This document shows, one piece after another, positions 8,075 to 17,300 of a stretch of 64,000 nucleotides of DNA. This DNA comes from Corynebacterium massiliense DSM 45435 (lineage in GTDB: Bacteria > Actinomycetota > Actinomycetes > Mycobacteriales > Mycobacteriaceae): NCBI RefSeq assembly GCF_028609805.1, contig NZ_CP063189.1, positions 1,674,001-1,738,000 on the forward strand. The letters are read 5' to 3'. The position numbers and the translations under genes are program-made. A model generated the notes under the pieces. The model was not told the DNA's origin, did no database searches, and saw only the letters and a list, made by a program, of their open reading frames with translations. The stretch's first letter is position 1; the number at the start of each line of letters is the position of its first letter.

Positions 8075-8972
8075 CGTCTTTATTCTTCCGCCGCTTCTTC
8101 CACTCGCGGTAGGCGATAATCAGCAGCACGATGAGGATGACCAGGAGGTCAAGGATCATCCACCAGCTCAGCGTCGGCCGCCACCCGCCCTTGTCCGCGT
8201 CGCCGACCGGGTCGGCACGATCGGCCACCACGAGCAGGCGATTGGTGTTCAGGCCGTACGGCGTGCACGTGATGAGGGTGAGCTTGTCGCGGTCTTCCTC
8301 GTAGGTCACCGCGTCGTAGTCGCCCGGCCGGACCACCACGCGCCCGGTGATGGTGTAGCGCAGCCGCTGCCCCATCACTTCGACGTAGACGTCCGCGCCG
8401 TCTTTGATACGCGGCAGGTTGTCGAACATGGAGGCATCGACCATGCCGGTGTGCGCAGAAATGACCGAGTTCGTCCCCTTGCCGCCGACCGGCAGGTCGC
8501 TGCCGAACATGTGGCCCGCGCCGTTGTAGAGCACCGACGAATGCGTCGTGTGGTACACGGGCAGGTCCACGTCGATGGACGGAATGCGCAGGCGCGCAAT
8601 GACCCCGTCAGTCTCCGGCGCATCGAGGGTCTTCATGTACCGGTCGAACCCGGGCGAGCCGGGCTCCGGCGGCATGGCGTGATGGCCCTGGGCGTCCAGC
8701 CAGTCGTTATACTCGTGGGCGCCGTCCAGGTACTCGCGGGTGCGCTCGTCCGGCTCGATCTGCTCGACCTTGTCGGCGTACGACTCCGCCCGCTTGTCCA
8801 GCTGGTAGTCGTTGTACAACGTGGCCACGATTGGGTAGAGCAGCGTGACGATGCCGAGCAGAATCCACACAATGCCCGGCAGCGAGCGCTTTTTCTTCTT
8901 TGCCGGCCGGGCGGCCCCGGCCGCTTCCGACGCCGCTGTTTGCTGAGCATGAGACTGCGCGTGCTTACCCAT
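8064..8972 (-). CDS. class C (pilin-polymerising) sortase lacking the usual lid motif
   Basis: 302 aa. A membrane segment at about residues 32-52 and a second at 270-288 give the two-anchor topology of class C sortases. The catalytic residues are visible: His174 in SAHTG, Cys236 in TLITCTPYG and Arg245 in NTNRLLV. Where class C enzymes carry a DPW/DPF lid, this one has PPEPGSPGFDRY (about 101-112) with no such motif. The start is MGKHAQS at 8970-8972; it overlaps the upstream sortase by 8 bases. It should join or anchor the pilin encoded upstream. The absence of a lid may mean a different role, such as a terminal step. Confidence 0.88.
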   Translation of the reverse strand: MGKHAQSHAQQTAASEAAGAARPAKKKKRSLPGIVWILLGIVTLLYPIVATLYNDYQLDKRAESYADKVEQIEPDERTREYLDGAHEYNDWLDAQGHHAMPPEPGSPGFDRYMKTLDAPETDGVIARLRIPSIDVDLPVYHTTHSSVLYNGAGHMFGSDLPVGGKGTNSVISAHTGMVDASMFDNLPRIKDGADVYVEVMGQRLRYTITGRVVVRPGDYDAVTYEEDRDKLTLITCTPYGLNTNRLLVVADRADPVGDADKGGWRPTLSWWMILDLLVILIVLLIIAYREWKKRRKNKDAES

Positions 8973-9918
8973 GGTTCTCCCCGCGATTCTCACCGCGCGC
9001 TTCGCGTTCGTGTTGGCGTTCGCGAGCCTCACGCTCGCGTTCCCGTTTGTCACGCCGACGGTCGGCGAACCAGCGCCACAACAGGTACAGCAGGATGAGT
9101 ACCGCGATTCCAACGGCGAGCGTCATCCATAGCTGCCAGGGACTGCGATATTCGCGTTGGATGTGCTCCGGCTCATCGATGCGCTCACCGCGCACCAGCA
9201 GGCGGTGGGTGTTGAACCCGTAGGGCGTGCACGTCACCAGAGTGACGTAGTCCTTGCCCACCTCTGGGCGGATGTTTTCCACCTGGGTGGGCAACACCTT
9301 CTGGATATGGTCGACGCGGTAGGCGAGCTTCTCCCCAGCGACGTCGATGATGATGTCGTCGCCCTTTTTGACGTGGGTGAGGTTGTCGAACATGGTCAGG
9401 GTGCTCATGCCCGTGTGCGCGGTGAGCACCGAGTGGGTCCCCTCCCCGCCCACGGGCAGGGCCGTGCCGTAGAGGTGGCCCACGCCGTGCGCGAGCGCCG
9501 ACGTGGAGGTGCCATGGTAAATCGGCAGATCGATGCCCACCGACGGCACCTGCACGCGCGCCATGACGGAGTTGACGTTTAGCTGGTTGAGGTAGTCCTG
9601 ATACGCCTCCGAGTTGGTATCCGGCCCGTACATCCACGGGTCGGGCGCACCGAACTCGGGCAGGCGGTCGTTGTACTCCCGGGCCCGCTCAAGCATGCCA
9701 TTGCGCTCATCTGGCGCCAGCTGTTCTACCGAGCGACTAAATTCCTCGGCCACGCGGTGTTGCTCGTTGTTTTGCAGGTGCGTGAGCACCACGGGAACGA
9801 GGAAGACCACTATCGCCAGGATGAGGTAGATAGTCGACCGGGACCTACGGCGACGCCGCCGGGAGCTGGAGTGCTCTGACCGGCGGCGTTGCGCGGTGTC
9901 GTGCGTGCGGTTAGCCAC
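8965..9918 (-). CDS. class C (pilin-polymerising) sortase with lid motif
   Basis: 317 aa. An Arg-rich cytoplasmic N-terminus (residues 11-28) precedes a membrane segment at about 30-48. The lid motif DPWM is at 93-96. His168 (TAHTG), Cys230 (TLVTCTPYG) and Arg239 (NTHRLLV) form the active site. A second membrane segment (about 262-282) is followed by a highly charged Arg/Glu tail. All of this is classical for a sortase that forms isopeptide bonds between pilin subunits. It begins 8 bases after the pilin stop. It is most likely the main polymerase for that pilin, with the second sortase as partner. Confidence 0.92.
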   Translation of the reverse strand: MANRTHDTAQRRRSEHSSSRRRRRRSRSTIYLILAIVVFLVPVVLTHLQNNEQHRVAEEFSRSVEQLAPDERNGMLERAREYNDRLPEFGAPDPWMYGPDTNSEAYQDYLNQLNVNSVMARVQVPSVGIDLPIYHGTSTSALAHGVGHLYGTALPVGGEGTHSVLTAHTGMSTLTMFDNLTHVKKGDDIIIDVAGEKLAYRVDHIQKVLPTQVENIRPEVGKDYVTLVTCTPYGFNTHRLLVRGERIDEPEHIQREYRSPWQLWMTLAVGIAVLILLYLLWRWFADRRRDKREREREARERQHEREARGENRGENHG

Positions 9919-9926
9919 GCGCCTCC

Positions 9927-11591
9927 TTAGGCGGTCTGGCGGTCACGACGGCTGGTGTACAGGCCGCGTGCCAGGAGACCCAGGCCCAGCAGGAACACCA
10001 AGACGATGCCCCACGCACCGGTGGCCGGCAGCTGGTTCAGGAAGTTGCTGCGCTGGTTTTCCACGGAGACCGCGAGCTTGCGGATGTTGTCGCCCTGCAC
10101 GGTCGCGTGGTGGACCTCCGGGTTTCGGACGAAGCCTTCCGGCGCCTTGGTCTCGATGACGCAGTAGTCAATCGACTCGGTGCCGTTCACACCGCCGTGG
10201 GTGGTGACGGGCAGACCGTGGGCGGTCGCCATCGCAGCGTCCTCATCGGCGTCGTTCTTCCCCACCGCCGTGGTCAGGTGGTTTTCCAGGTTCACGGTAC
10301 CGTCCGGGGAGACCTCGATGGCCTCACCGACGGTCTCCCACTTGTTCTCACCCTGCTGCTCACAGCGGTAGACCTCGAACTCGGCGCCAGCAAGGGCGTC
10401 CGGCTTGTCCTCAGCATCTGCCGAGGTCTTGGTCACCGTCAGATCGCCGAAGGTAGCCTGCGTCGGCTGATCCTTGCCGTCCTCATCCTGAGTGTCGGTA
10501 TCTACGGTTGCGCCGTTCGGCAGCTCGATCTCACCGGTGTTGTTGATCTTGCCGTCCGCTTCCGGAATTTTGATGACCTGCGCGTCGAAGGACACCTTCA
10601 CCGCGAAGTCCGGGTGATCCTTACGCGCATCCTGGAGCTTCTTGCGGCCAGCATCGGTGAAGTTGACCCGCAGCGTGTTGTCCCCCGTGGACACGGTGTA
10701 GTCCGTGTCACGAGTGAGCTGGACGTCCTCAGAGGTGGTGGTCACCTCGATATTGTCATTCTGCAGCTTCAGGTGCTCGGAGTCCACCGGGTCGACGACG
10801 TTGAAGCGGTCGATGACACCAGCCGGGACCGGGGCGTTGATGGTGTAGCGCAGGTTCTGTCCCAGTCCCTTGTCGTTGGCGTCAACGTCCTTGGTCGGAA
10901 CCACGTTCTGGTTCTTCGGGTAGACGGTCCGCTCGTACGCCCACTGACCGTCGTCCGCCGGGTACGGCAGGGTGACGATGAACGGCTGAGCGACGGTGTA
11001 GCCGTTGGACTGCTTCTCCGTGACCACGAAAGCGCCCTGACCGTCGAAGGAAGCGGTCGCCTCACCGTTGCTATCGGTGGTGACGTCCTTCGCCTCGCCC
11101 AACTCCAAGTCAGCGAACGCGCTGTCGGTCGGCTTTTTGCCGGCCTTCCAATCCGAGAGCAGGCTGCGGTTGTCGTCGGTCGCCTTTGCCAGCGCACTGA
11201 CCTTCGCCCAGCCTGCCTGGGTGGTGAGGTCGATACCCTTGATGCGCTGGACGTTGAAGGTGATGCCGACGCCCGGCTTGGCATCGTCAGCCGGGGTGTC
11301 ACCGCCGGTCGGGTCGCCGATGATCTTACGAATGTGCAGGTCGACCTGCTTGTTGGGGTCGATCAGGCGGGGGTTGACCTTGACCTGGTCGCCGTCTTCT
11401 TTCTCGACGGTCATGGTGCCGTCACCGGCGGCCTCGGATTCGGCCGGGGCGGTCTCGGAGGTGGTCTCGGCGGGCGAGGTTTCGGAAGTGGTTTCCTGTG
11501 CGAGGGCGGGAACCCCCAGAGCGGTCACACCGGCGAATGCAACGGTGGAGGTGGCGCACAGAGCAGCGATCTTGGAACGGAGACGCGACAT
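9927..11591 (-). CDS. LPXTG-anchored major pilin of the SpaA/SpaH type
   Basis: 554 aa secreted fibre-forming pilin. The signal peptide is about 1-31 (ending VPALA), followed by a Thr/Ser/Glu-rich stretch. The pilin motif WAYERTVYPKNQ (217-228) provides Lys226 for the inter-subunit bond. The E-box YCVIETKAPEGF is at about 476-487. The sorting signal LPATG (521-525) leads to a hydrophobic stretch and an Arg-rich tail. Two sortases follow immediately, but no tip or base pilin is visible nearby. A strong promoter lies about 104 bp upstream. The start is MSRLRSK, since the longer reading places non-signal residues ahead of the signal peptide. Confidence 0.93.
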   Translation of the reverse strand: MSRLRSKIAALCATSTVAFAGVTALGVPALAQETTSETSPAETTSETAPAESEAAGDGTMTVEKEDGDQVKVNPRLIDPNKQVDLHIRKIIGDPTGGDTPADDAKPGVGITFNVQRIKGIDLTTQAGWAKVSALAKATDDNRSLLSDWKAGKKPTDSAFADLELGEAKDVTTDSNGEATASFDGQGAFVVTEKQSNGYTVAQPFIVTLPYPADDGQWAYERTVYPKNQNVVPTKDVDANDKGLGQNLRYTINAPVPAGVIDRFNVVDPVDSEHLKLQNDNIEVTTTSEDVQLTRDTDYTVSTGDNTLRVNFTDAGRKKLQDARKDHPDFAVKVSFDAQVIKIPEADGKINNTGEIELPNGATVDTDTQDEDGKDQPTQATFGDLTVTKTSADAEDKPDALAGAEFEVYRCEQQGENKWETVGEAIEVSPDGTVNLENHLTTAVGKNDADEDAAMATAHGLPVTTHGGVNGTESIDYCVIETKAPEGFVRNPEVHHATVQGDNIRKLAVSVENQRSNFLNQLPATGAWGIVLVFLLGLGLLARGLYTSRRDRQTA

Positions 11592-11701
11592 AAGCCCTCT
11601 ATCTGTGAGAGCTCGAACGTGAAAGAGGAATACGACCCCGGGGCGCAATCAGCCTTTTCCACGCGCCCACTCAGGGTATTCTTAATTCCTTCTGGGACAT
11701 A

Positions 11702-11730
11702 AATATAGAGTCCCCTCCCCGGGATTTCAA
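11702..11730 (-). promoter_or_regulatory. sigma-A-type promoter of the pilin-sortase operon
   Basis: On the minus strand TTGAAA (11725-11730) and TATATT (11702-11707) are separated by exactly 17 bp. This is the best consensus promoter I found in the window. It predicts transcription from about 11695 and a leader of roughly 100 bases before the pilin ATG. The local A+T content is higher than the surroundings. Confidence 0.7.
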
Positions 11731-11749
11731 GATTAAAGTGACGTGACCC

Positions 11750-13282
11750 CTACCCCTGCCACCGGTCGCGGTTAGCGCCCTCGCGCGTGACGTGTTCGTC
11801 CTGACCGTAGTCGTACTCGTCGACCAGACCACGGCGTGCCTGGGATGCGCGTTTGCGCTCCGCGGCGGACGCACGGGTGGTGCCTTGCAGGCGGGCGTCC
11901 TGGCCACGGCGGGTGGCTGTGGGATCGCCGCCGCCGGCCATTGGCTCCCACTCGAAGGTGATGTCGCTGATGGTTACCGGGGCACCTTCGACCGCGCCCT
12001 GGCGGCGCAGCTCATCCTCAATACCGGCCTTGTTCAGCCGGTCGGCCAGGTAGCCCACAGCCTCCTCGTTCTCGAAGTCAGTCTGCTCGATCCAGCGGTC
12101 CAACTTCTCGCCGGTGACGATGAAGCCGCCTTCGACCTGCGGATCCTTGCGCACAGTGAAGTCGAGGTGCGCGCCTTGGGACTTCCTGCCCGCTACCTTG
12201 GGGTGGATGATGGTGTGCTTCTTATCCGCCTTCTGCTTCGGGCGGCGTGCGCGATCCTGCTTGACGATGTCCAGCAGTGCGTACTTCAGCGGATCCAACC
12301 CCTGGCGCGCGACGGCGGAGATGATGAACACCGGCCAGCCGAATTTTTCTTCCAGGTCGCCTTTGACGAACTCGGCGAGCTCCTCGGCCTCCGGCACGTC
12401 CGCCTTGTTGAGCACCACCACGCGCGGGCGCTCCCGCAAGTCGCCCAGACCCGTGTCTGCATCTAGGGCCGACTGGTACTTCGCCAGCTCTTCTTCCAGC
12501 GCCTCAATGTCCGAGACCGGATCGCGGCCCGGCTCAATGCTGGCGGTGTCCACCACGTGCACCAGAACCGCGGTGCGCTCGATGTGGCGCAAAAAGTCCA
12601 GGCCCAGGCCACGGCCCTCGGCGGCACCTGGGATGAGCCCCGGGACATCGGCAATCGTGTACGAGTCATCGCCCAAGTCGACCACGCCCAGGTTCGGCGT
12701 CAGGGTGGTAAACGGGTAGTCCGCGATCTTCGGGCGGGCTGCGGACAACACCGAAATAAGCGAGGACTTACCCGCCGAGGGAAAGCCCACGAGCCCGACG
12801 TCCGCCACCGACTTCAGCTCGAGCACCAAGTCGCGGGCCTGCCCCGGCTCACCCTTGAGGGCAAAGCCGGGGACCTTGCGGCGATGGTTGGCCAGCACGC
12901 GGTTGCCCAAACCGCCGAAGCCGCCCTCCGCGGCGATGAACCGGGTGCCCGGCACGGTGAGATCAGCGAGCACCTCCCCCTTATCGTCGTGCACGACGGT
13001 ACCCACCGGGACCTCGAGGACGAGGTCCTCACCGCGGGCGCCGTTGCAGTTGTCGCCGCCTCCGTTGCCGCCGCGCTGCGACTTGATGTGCGGGTGGTAG
13101 TGGAAGTCCATCAGGGTGTGGACCTGGTTGGACACCTCGAGCACGATGTCGCCGCCGTGACCGCCGTTGCCACCATCGGGGCCGCCGAGCGGCTTGTACT
13201 TTTCCCGGGCCACGGAGGCACAGCCGTGTCCGCCGTCGCCCGCTTGCAGGTGTAGAACAACGCGGTCAATGAACCGAGCCAT
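11750..13282 (-). CDS. obgE: Obg family GTPase
   Basis: 510 aa ribosome-assembly and stress GTPase. The glycine-rich Obg domain occupies residues 1-160 ([26 protein letters not shown]). The G domain begins near 160 with the P-loop GFPSAGKSS and switch [14 protein letters not shown], and NKAD follows. The C-terminal OCT domain and a short Arg/Asp-rich tail close the protein. It lies downstream of rpmA and rplU, the near-universal order rplU-rpmA-obg. Confidence 0.96.
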   Translation of the reverse strand: MARFIDRVVLHLQAGDGGHGCASVAREKYKPLGGPDGGNGGHGGDIVLEVSNQVHTLMDFHYHPHIKSQRGGNGGGDNCNGARGEDLVLEVPVGTVVHDDKGEVLADLTVPGTRFIAAEGGFGGLGNRVLANHRRKVPGFALKGEPGQARDLVLELKSVADVGLVGFPSAGKSSLISVLSAARPKIADYPFTTLTPNLGVVDLGDDSYTIADVPGLIPGAAEGRGLGLDFLRHIERTAVLVHVVDTASIEPGRDPVSDIEALEEELAKYQSALDADTGLGDLRERPRVVVLNKADVPEAEELAEFVKGDLEEKFGWPVFIISAVARQGLDPLKYALLDIVKQDRARRPKQKADKKHTIIHPKVAGRKSQGAHLDFTVRKDPQVEGGFIVTGEKLDRWIEQTDFENEEAVGYLADRLNKAGIEDELRRQGAVEGAPVTISDITFEWEPMAGGGDPTATRRGQDARLQGTTRASAAERKRASQARRGLVDEYDYGQDEHVTREGANRDRWQG

Positions 13283-13403
13283 AATTCAATCCTCTCCTCG
13301 CGAGCACGCGGCAATCCCTGCGCCGTGTCCCCATGGCCTTCAACAGTGGTCAATGTACCCGCTTGGGGTGATGGTGCTCGAGTTGGTGGTGCGGATACAC
13401 GAA

Positions 13404-13442
13404 ACCCCTCCACGCGCCGCCAGTGACGACGCCCGGAGGGGT
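13404..13442 (-). terminator. hairpin downstream of rpmA
   Basis: Perfect 8-bp arms ACCCCTCC (13404-13411) and GGAGGGGT (13435-13442) lie just past the rpmA stop. Read on the minus strand, the stem is followed by TTTCG. It may attenuate read-through from the ribosomal protein genes into obgE. Confidence 0.55.
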
Positions 13443-13460
13443 CCCAATCGGTCCGCTTAG

Positions 13461-13757
13461 TTAGGCAGTTGCCTCGGCTGCGGACGGAGCCGGCTCAGCA
13501 GCTTCCGTGGCCGGAACGATGTTCACGGTGCGACGGTTGCGCTTGGTGGTGAACTTCACCGCGCCCGCTGCGAGAGCGAACAGGGTGTCGTCGCCACCGC
13601 GGCCGACGTTCTCACCCGGGTGGAACTTGGTGCCGCGCTGGCGGACCAGGATCTCACCGGCGTTGACCTGCTGGCCGCCGAAGCGCTTGACGCCCAGGCG
13701 CTTTGCCTCGGAGTCACGACCGTTGTTGGAGCTGGATGCACCCTTCTTAGTTGCCAT
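13461..13757 (-). CDS. rpmA: 50S ribosomal protein L27
   Basis: 98 aa. The N-terminus [16 protein letters not shown], the core [21 protein letters not shown] and the segment [18 protein letters not shown] are diagnostic of L27, whose N-terminal arm reaches the peptidyl-transferase centre. No N-terminal cleavage extension is present. A 12-residue Ala/Pro/Glu tail beyond the usual end is typical of corynebacteria. It is co-directional with rplU, 44 bases downstream. Confidence 0.97.
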   Translation of the reverse strand: MATKKGASSSNNGRDSEAKRLGVKRFGGQQVNAGEILVRQRGTKFHPGENVGRGGDDTLFALAAGAVKFTTKRNRRTVNIVPATEAAEPAPSAAEATA

Positions 13758-13801
13758 TGGTTTCCCTCCTCAAGGAATGGCTGTAAGACCGTGGGCGGGT
13801 C

Positions 13802-14107
13802 TTACTTGATCCCAGTGATCTTGACGGTGGTAACCGGCTGACGGTGGCCCAGGCGGCGCTTGTAACCGGTCTTGTTCTTGTACTTCATCATGCTGATCTT
13901 CTTACCCTTGCCGTGCTCGACGATTTCAGCGTCGACCTTGACGTTGGCGAGATCATCTGCCTTGGACTTGACATCGGCGCCATCGACGAGCAGAACCGGG
14001 GTGAGAGCCACGGTGGAACCCGGCTCACCCTCGATCTTCTCGACCTTGACGAGGTCACCTTCGGCAACCTTGTACTGCTTGCCGCCGGTCTTGACGATCG
14101 CGTACAT
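13802..14107 (-). CDS. rplU: 50S ribosomal protein L21
   Basis: 101 aa 23S-rRNA-binding protein. The start [14 protein letters not shown] and the C-terminal [23 protein letters not shown] basic segment are diagnostic. It is the first gene of the rplU-rpmA unit. A promoter at 14268-14297 gives a leader of about 150 bases, long enough for regulation by a leader structure, but no known motif was recognised. Confidence 0.97.
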   Translation of the reverse strand: MYAIVKTGGKQYKVAEGDLVKVEKIEGEPGSTVALTPVLLVDGADVKSKADDLANVKVDAEIVEHGKGKKISMMKYKNKTGYKRRLGHRQPVTTVKITGIK

Positions 14108-14267
14108 AGAGGGTTACCCCTTATCTAACTCGGCTCAGGAGCCGCGCCTTAATCCAGGTGCTTCTCCTGAATGGACAAACGAACTACATGCGTTCAGGCC
14201 AAGCGCAAGCATGCATCCAACCCCGGACAGGGCGCAGCGCACTCGATGCCTAAACAGCGACTGTCAA

Positions 14268-14297
14268 AGACTACCTTGACACCGGAAGAAAAGACAA
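14268..14297 (-). promoter_or_regulatory. putative promoter of rplU-rpmA
   Basis: On the minus strand TTGTCT (14292-14297), an 18-bp spacer and TAGTCT (14268-14273) form a plausible sigma-A promoter, about 160 bp upstream of the L21 start codon. A second -35-like TTGACA at 14262-14267 has no matching -10. Confidence 0.5.
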
Positions 14298-14324
14298 ACT
14301 GCGCTTATCATGCCGCGTTCTTAC

Positions 14325-14353
14325 CCCTCGGCACCGCCACGCGGCACCGAGGG
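14325..14353 (-). terminator. hairpin after the RNase E/G gene
   Basis: CCCTCGG (14325-14331) pairs with CCGAGGG (14347-14353), and an inner CCGC/GCGG extends the stem. It begins 18 bases past the rne stop on the minus strand. There is no U-run, so it may be a Rho-independent terminator of weak type or only an mRNA 3' structure. The rest of 14108-14370 holds the rplU promoter and leader and no gene. Confidence 0.4.
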
Positions 14354-14370
14354 CGCAAGAAAACGACTAC

Positions 14371-17300
14371 TTAGTCGCGCCGCGTGGCGCGCCGGCGGCC
14401 GCGGCGCTTCGGCCGGCGGGAATCGTTCGCGGCATCGCGATCAGCCTTCTTACCGCTGCCGTTTCGGCCCCGGGAACCGGCAGCGGAACGCTGTCCCTGC
14501 CGGTCCTGCGACGCGGGCTGCTCGCCGCTGCCCTTCCGCGACGAGCGGGTGGCCCGGCGCCGCCCGCGACGCCGACGAGACGACGCGTCCTTGCCGTCGT
14601 TGGCGTCGCGGTCCTTGTCCTCGCCACCGCGCTGGCCACGGAGGGCACCGTCGCCGGCGCCCTCCTGACCAGTCTCGTCCCAGTCGGCAGCGTCCTGCTG
14701 CGAGCCGCGGCGTGCCCGGCGCGCCGCCTGGCGCACCGCACGACGACGGCGCCGCCGCGCACCCGCCGGGCGATCTTCGCGCCTGGAGCTTTCCGCAGCC
14801 GGTTCGTCGTCGCCACGGGAGTCCGCCTCATCGGCCGCGGAGCCGTCGGCGTGCTCGAAGTCCTCCGGCCGCGGGCGGCGATCGGACCGCGAGTTGCCGC
14901 GGGTGCGGCGCTTGCGGCGCGGCGAGCGCTCGAACTCGGCGACGGCCTCCTCATAGGTCTGGGCGTTGCCCGCGTCCTCAGCGCGGGCCGCGTCGTCGCC
15001 ACCTTCGGCCTTTTCTGCATCCATCGCCGTTTCCACCGCGGCGTGGGCGATCGACTCAATCTCCGAGACCGCGTCAGCGTTGCGCGAGCCCTTCTTCCCG
15101 CGGCGCTTGCACTTCTGGGTGTCATCGCCACGCTTGCCGATGACGCTATCCGCCAGGTCCTCAATAGAGGTATCCGCCCCGGAAGTATTTGCCCCAGAAG
15201 GCGCGGACTCGTGGGTGTCATCGAGGCCGTGCGGCGCGTGCTTCCGGCCCTTCTTTTGATCCTTATCCCGCCGGTCCCGGTGATCCCGGTGATCCCGCTG
15301 ATCCCGCCGTTCTTTTCGATCCTTGCGGCCGTTGCGGTCGCCACGGTCGTTGCGGTCGCTGCGGCTGCCGCGGCGGTTGCGGGAATCATCGTCACGCGAT
15401 GCGCCGTGCTGTGCCCCGGCACCCAGGCCGGAATCCTCGGCCTCGTCGACCGGGTCGTCGTGGACGATGATGCCGCGGCCGTGGCAGTGCTCGCACTCGG
15501 TGGAGAAGGTCTCCAACAAACCGGTGCCCAGACGCTTGCGGGTCATCTGCACCAGGCCCAGTGAGGTGACCTCGGAGACTTGGTGGCGGGTGCGGTCCCG
15601 GCCCCACGCCTCCTTCAGGCGGCGCAGCACCAGCTCCTGGTTTTCCGGCAGCACCATATCGATAAAATCGACCACGATCATTCCGCCCAGATCGCGCAGG
15701 CGCATCTGGCGGACGATCTCCTCTGCCGCCTCCAGGTTGTTCTTGGTCACCGTCTCTTCCAGGTTGCCGCCCGAGCCGGTGAACTTGCCGGTGTTGACGT
15801 CGATAACGGTCATCGCCTCGGTGCGGTCAATGACCAGCGTGCCGCCCGACGGCAGCCACACCTTCCGGGACAGCGCCTTGTGCAGCTGCTCCTCCACGCG
15901 GTAGGCCGCGAACGCATCGTCGCCATCGTGGGCCCGGCGGTCGAAGCGCACCACGCGGTCGGACAGGTCCGGCGCCATCGAATTCACGTACGCGTCCACC
16001 GTGTTGTAGGCGCGCTTGCCATCCACGATGAGCTTGTTGAAGTCCTCGTTGAACAGGTCGCGCACGACCTTGATGAGCATGTCCGGCTCCTCGTAGAGAG
16101 CAACCGGTTTCGCGCCCTTGGACTCCTTTTCCTTCTTTGCGGTCGCGCGAATGTCTTCCCACCGATCGTGCAGGCGGCGCACGTCAGTGGCGATGGCCTC
16201 CTCCGAGACGTTTTCCGCGGCTGTACGGATGATGGCGCCGCCGTCGTCCGGCACCACGCGGCCCAAGATGTCCTTCAAACGCTTGCGCTCCGGGGCCGGC
16301 AGCTTGCGCGAAATGCCGGCGTTTTTCCCCTTCGGCACGTACACCAAGAAACGGCCAGCGAGGGAAATCTGCGTGGTCAGGCGCGCGCCCTTGTGCCCCA
16401 GCGGATCCTTGGACACCTGGACCAGAACCTGGTCACCCGACTTCAGCGCGTTTTCGATCTTGCGCGCACGACCTCCCAGGCCGGTGCCGCGCCAGTCAAA
16501 GTCACCTGCGTAGAGCACGCCGTTGCGGCCAGTGCCGATGTCCACGAACGCCGCCTCCATCGACGGCAGTACGTTTTGCACCCGACCCAAGTAGATATTG
16601 CCGATGATGGACGCCTGCGCCTCCGAGGTCACGAAGTGCTCGACGAGCAGCCCGTCCTCCAAGACGCCGACCTGGGTGATAAGGCCCGGGCCATCGTCAC
16701 GCTTGCGATCGCGGACCACCATGAGCCGCTCCACCGACTCCCGGCGCGCGAGGAACTCCGCCTGGGAGACGATGTGGGTGCGCTCGCGCCCGCGGTCGCG
16801 CATCTCCGCCCGCCGGCGGCGGCGCGCCTCAATGCGGGTGGAGCCGCGGATGGCTTTGGGCTCGTCGATGATCTCCACGCCGTTGTCGTCGCGCGCGGGC
16901 TCGTCCTTGCCGGTGCTCTGGAATGCGCCCTTCGCGGATCCCTTGGCGGCTCCCCTGCCCCGCGAGGTGCCGCGGCGCCCGCGGCGCCGGCGCCCGCCTT
17001 GGTTGTCGGAGTTTTCCGCAGCGGCCACGACAGCGTCGAGCGCCTCGTCGACCTCGTCGTCGTAGTCCTCGTCGGCGTCGCCCTCCCCCGTCGGACCGTC
17101 ATCCACCGTCGGGGCCAGGAAAATTGGGGCGTAGTCGTAGCCGTCGGTGTCCTCCCGCTCGGAGTCGGAGTCGGAATCGGCCGCATCCCAATCCGCGTCC
17201 GCGTCTGCGTCCGCGTTCGCATCGCCAGAGCCTGCGTCTTCTCCCTCATCCGACCCCGGGGCACCCGGGAGGATGACCGGGTAGGACTCATCGTTGAAGG

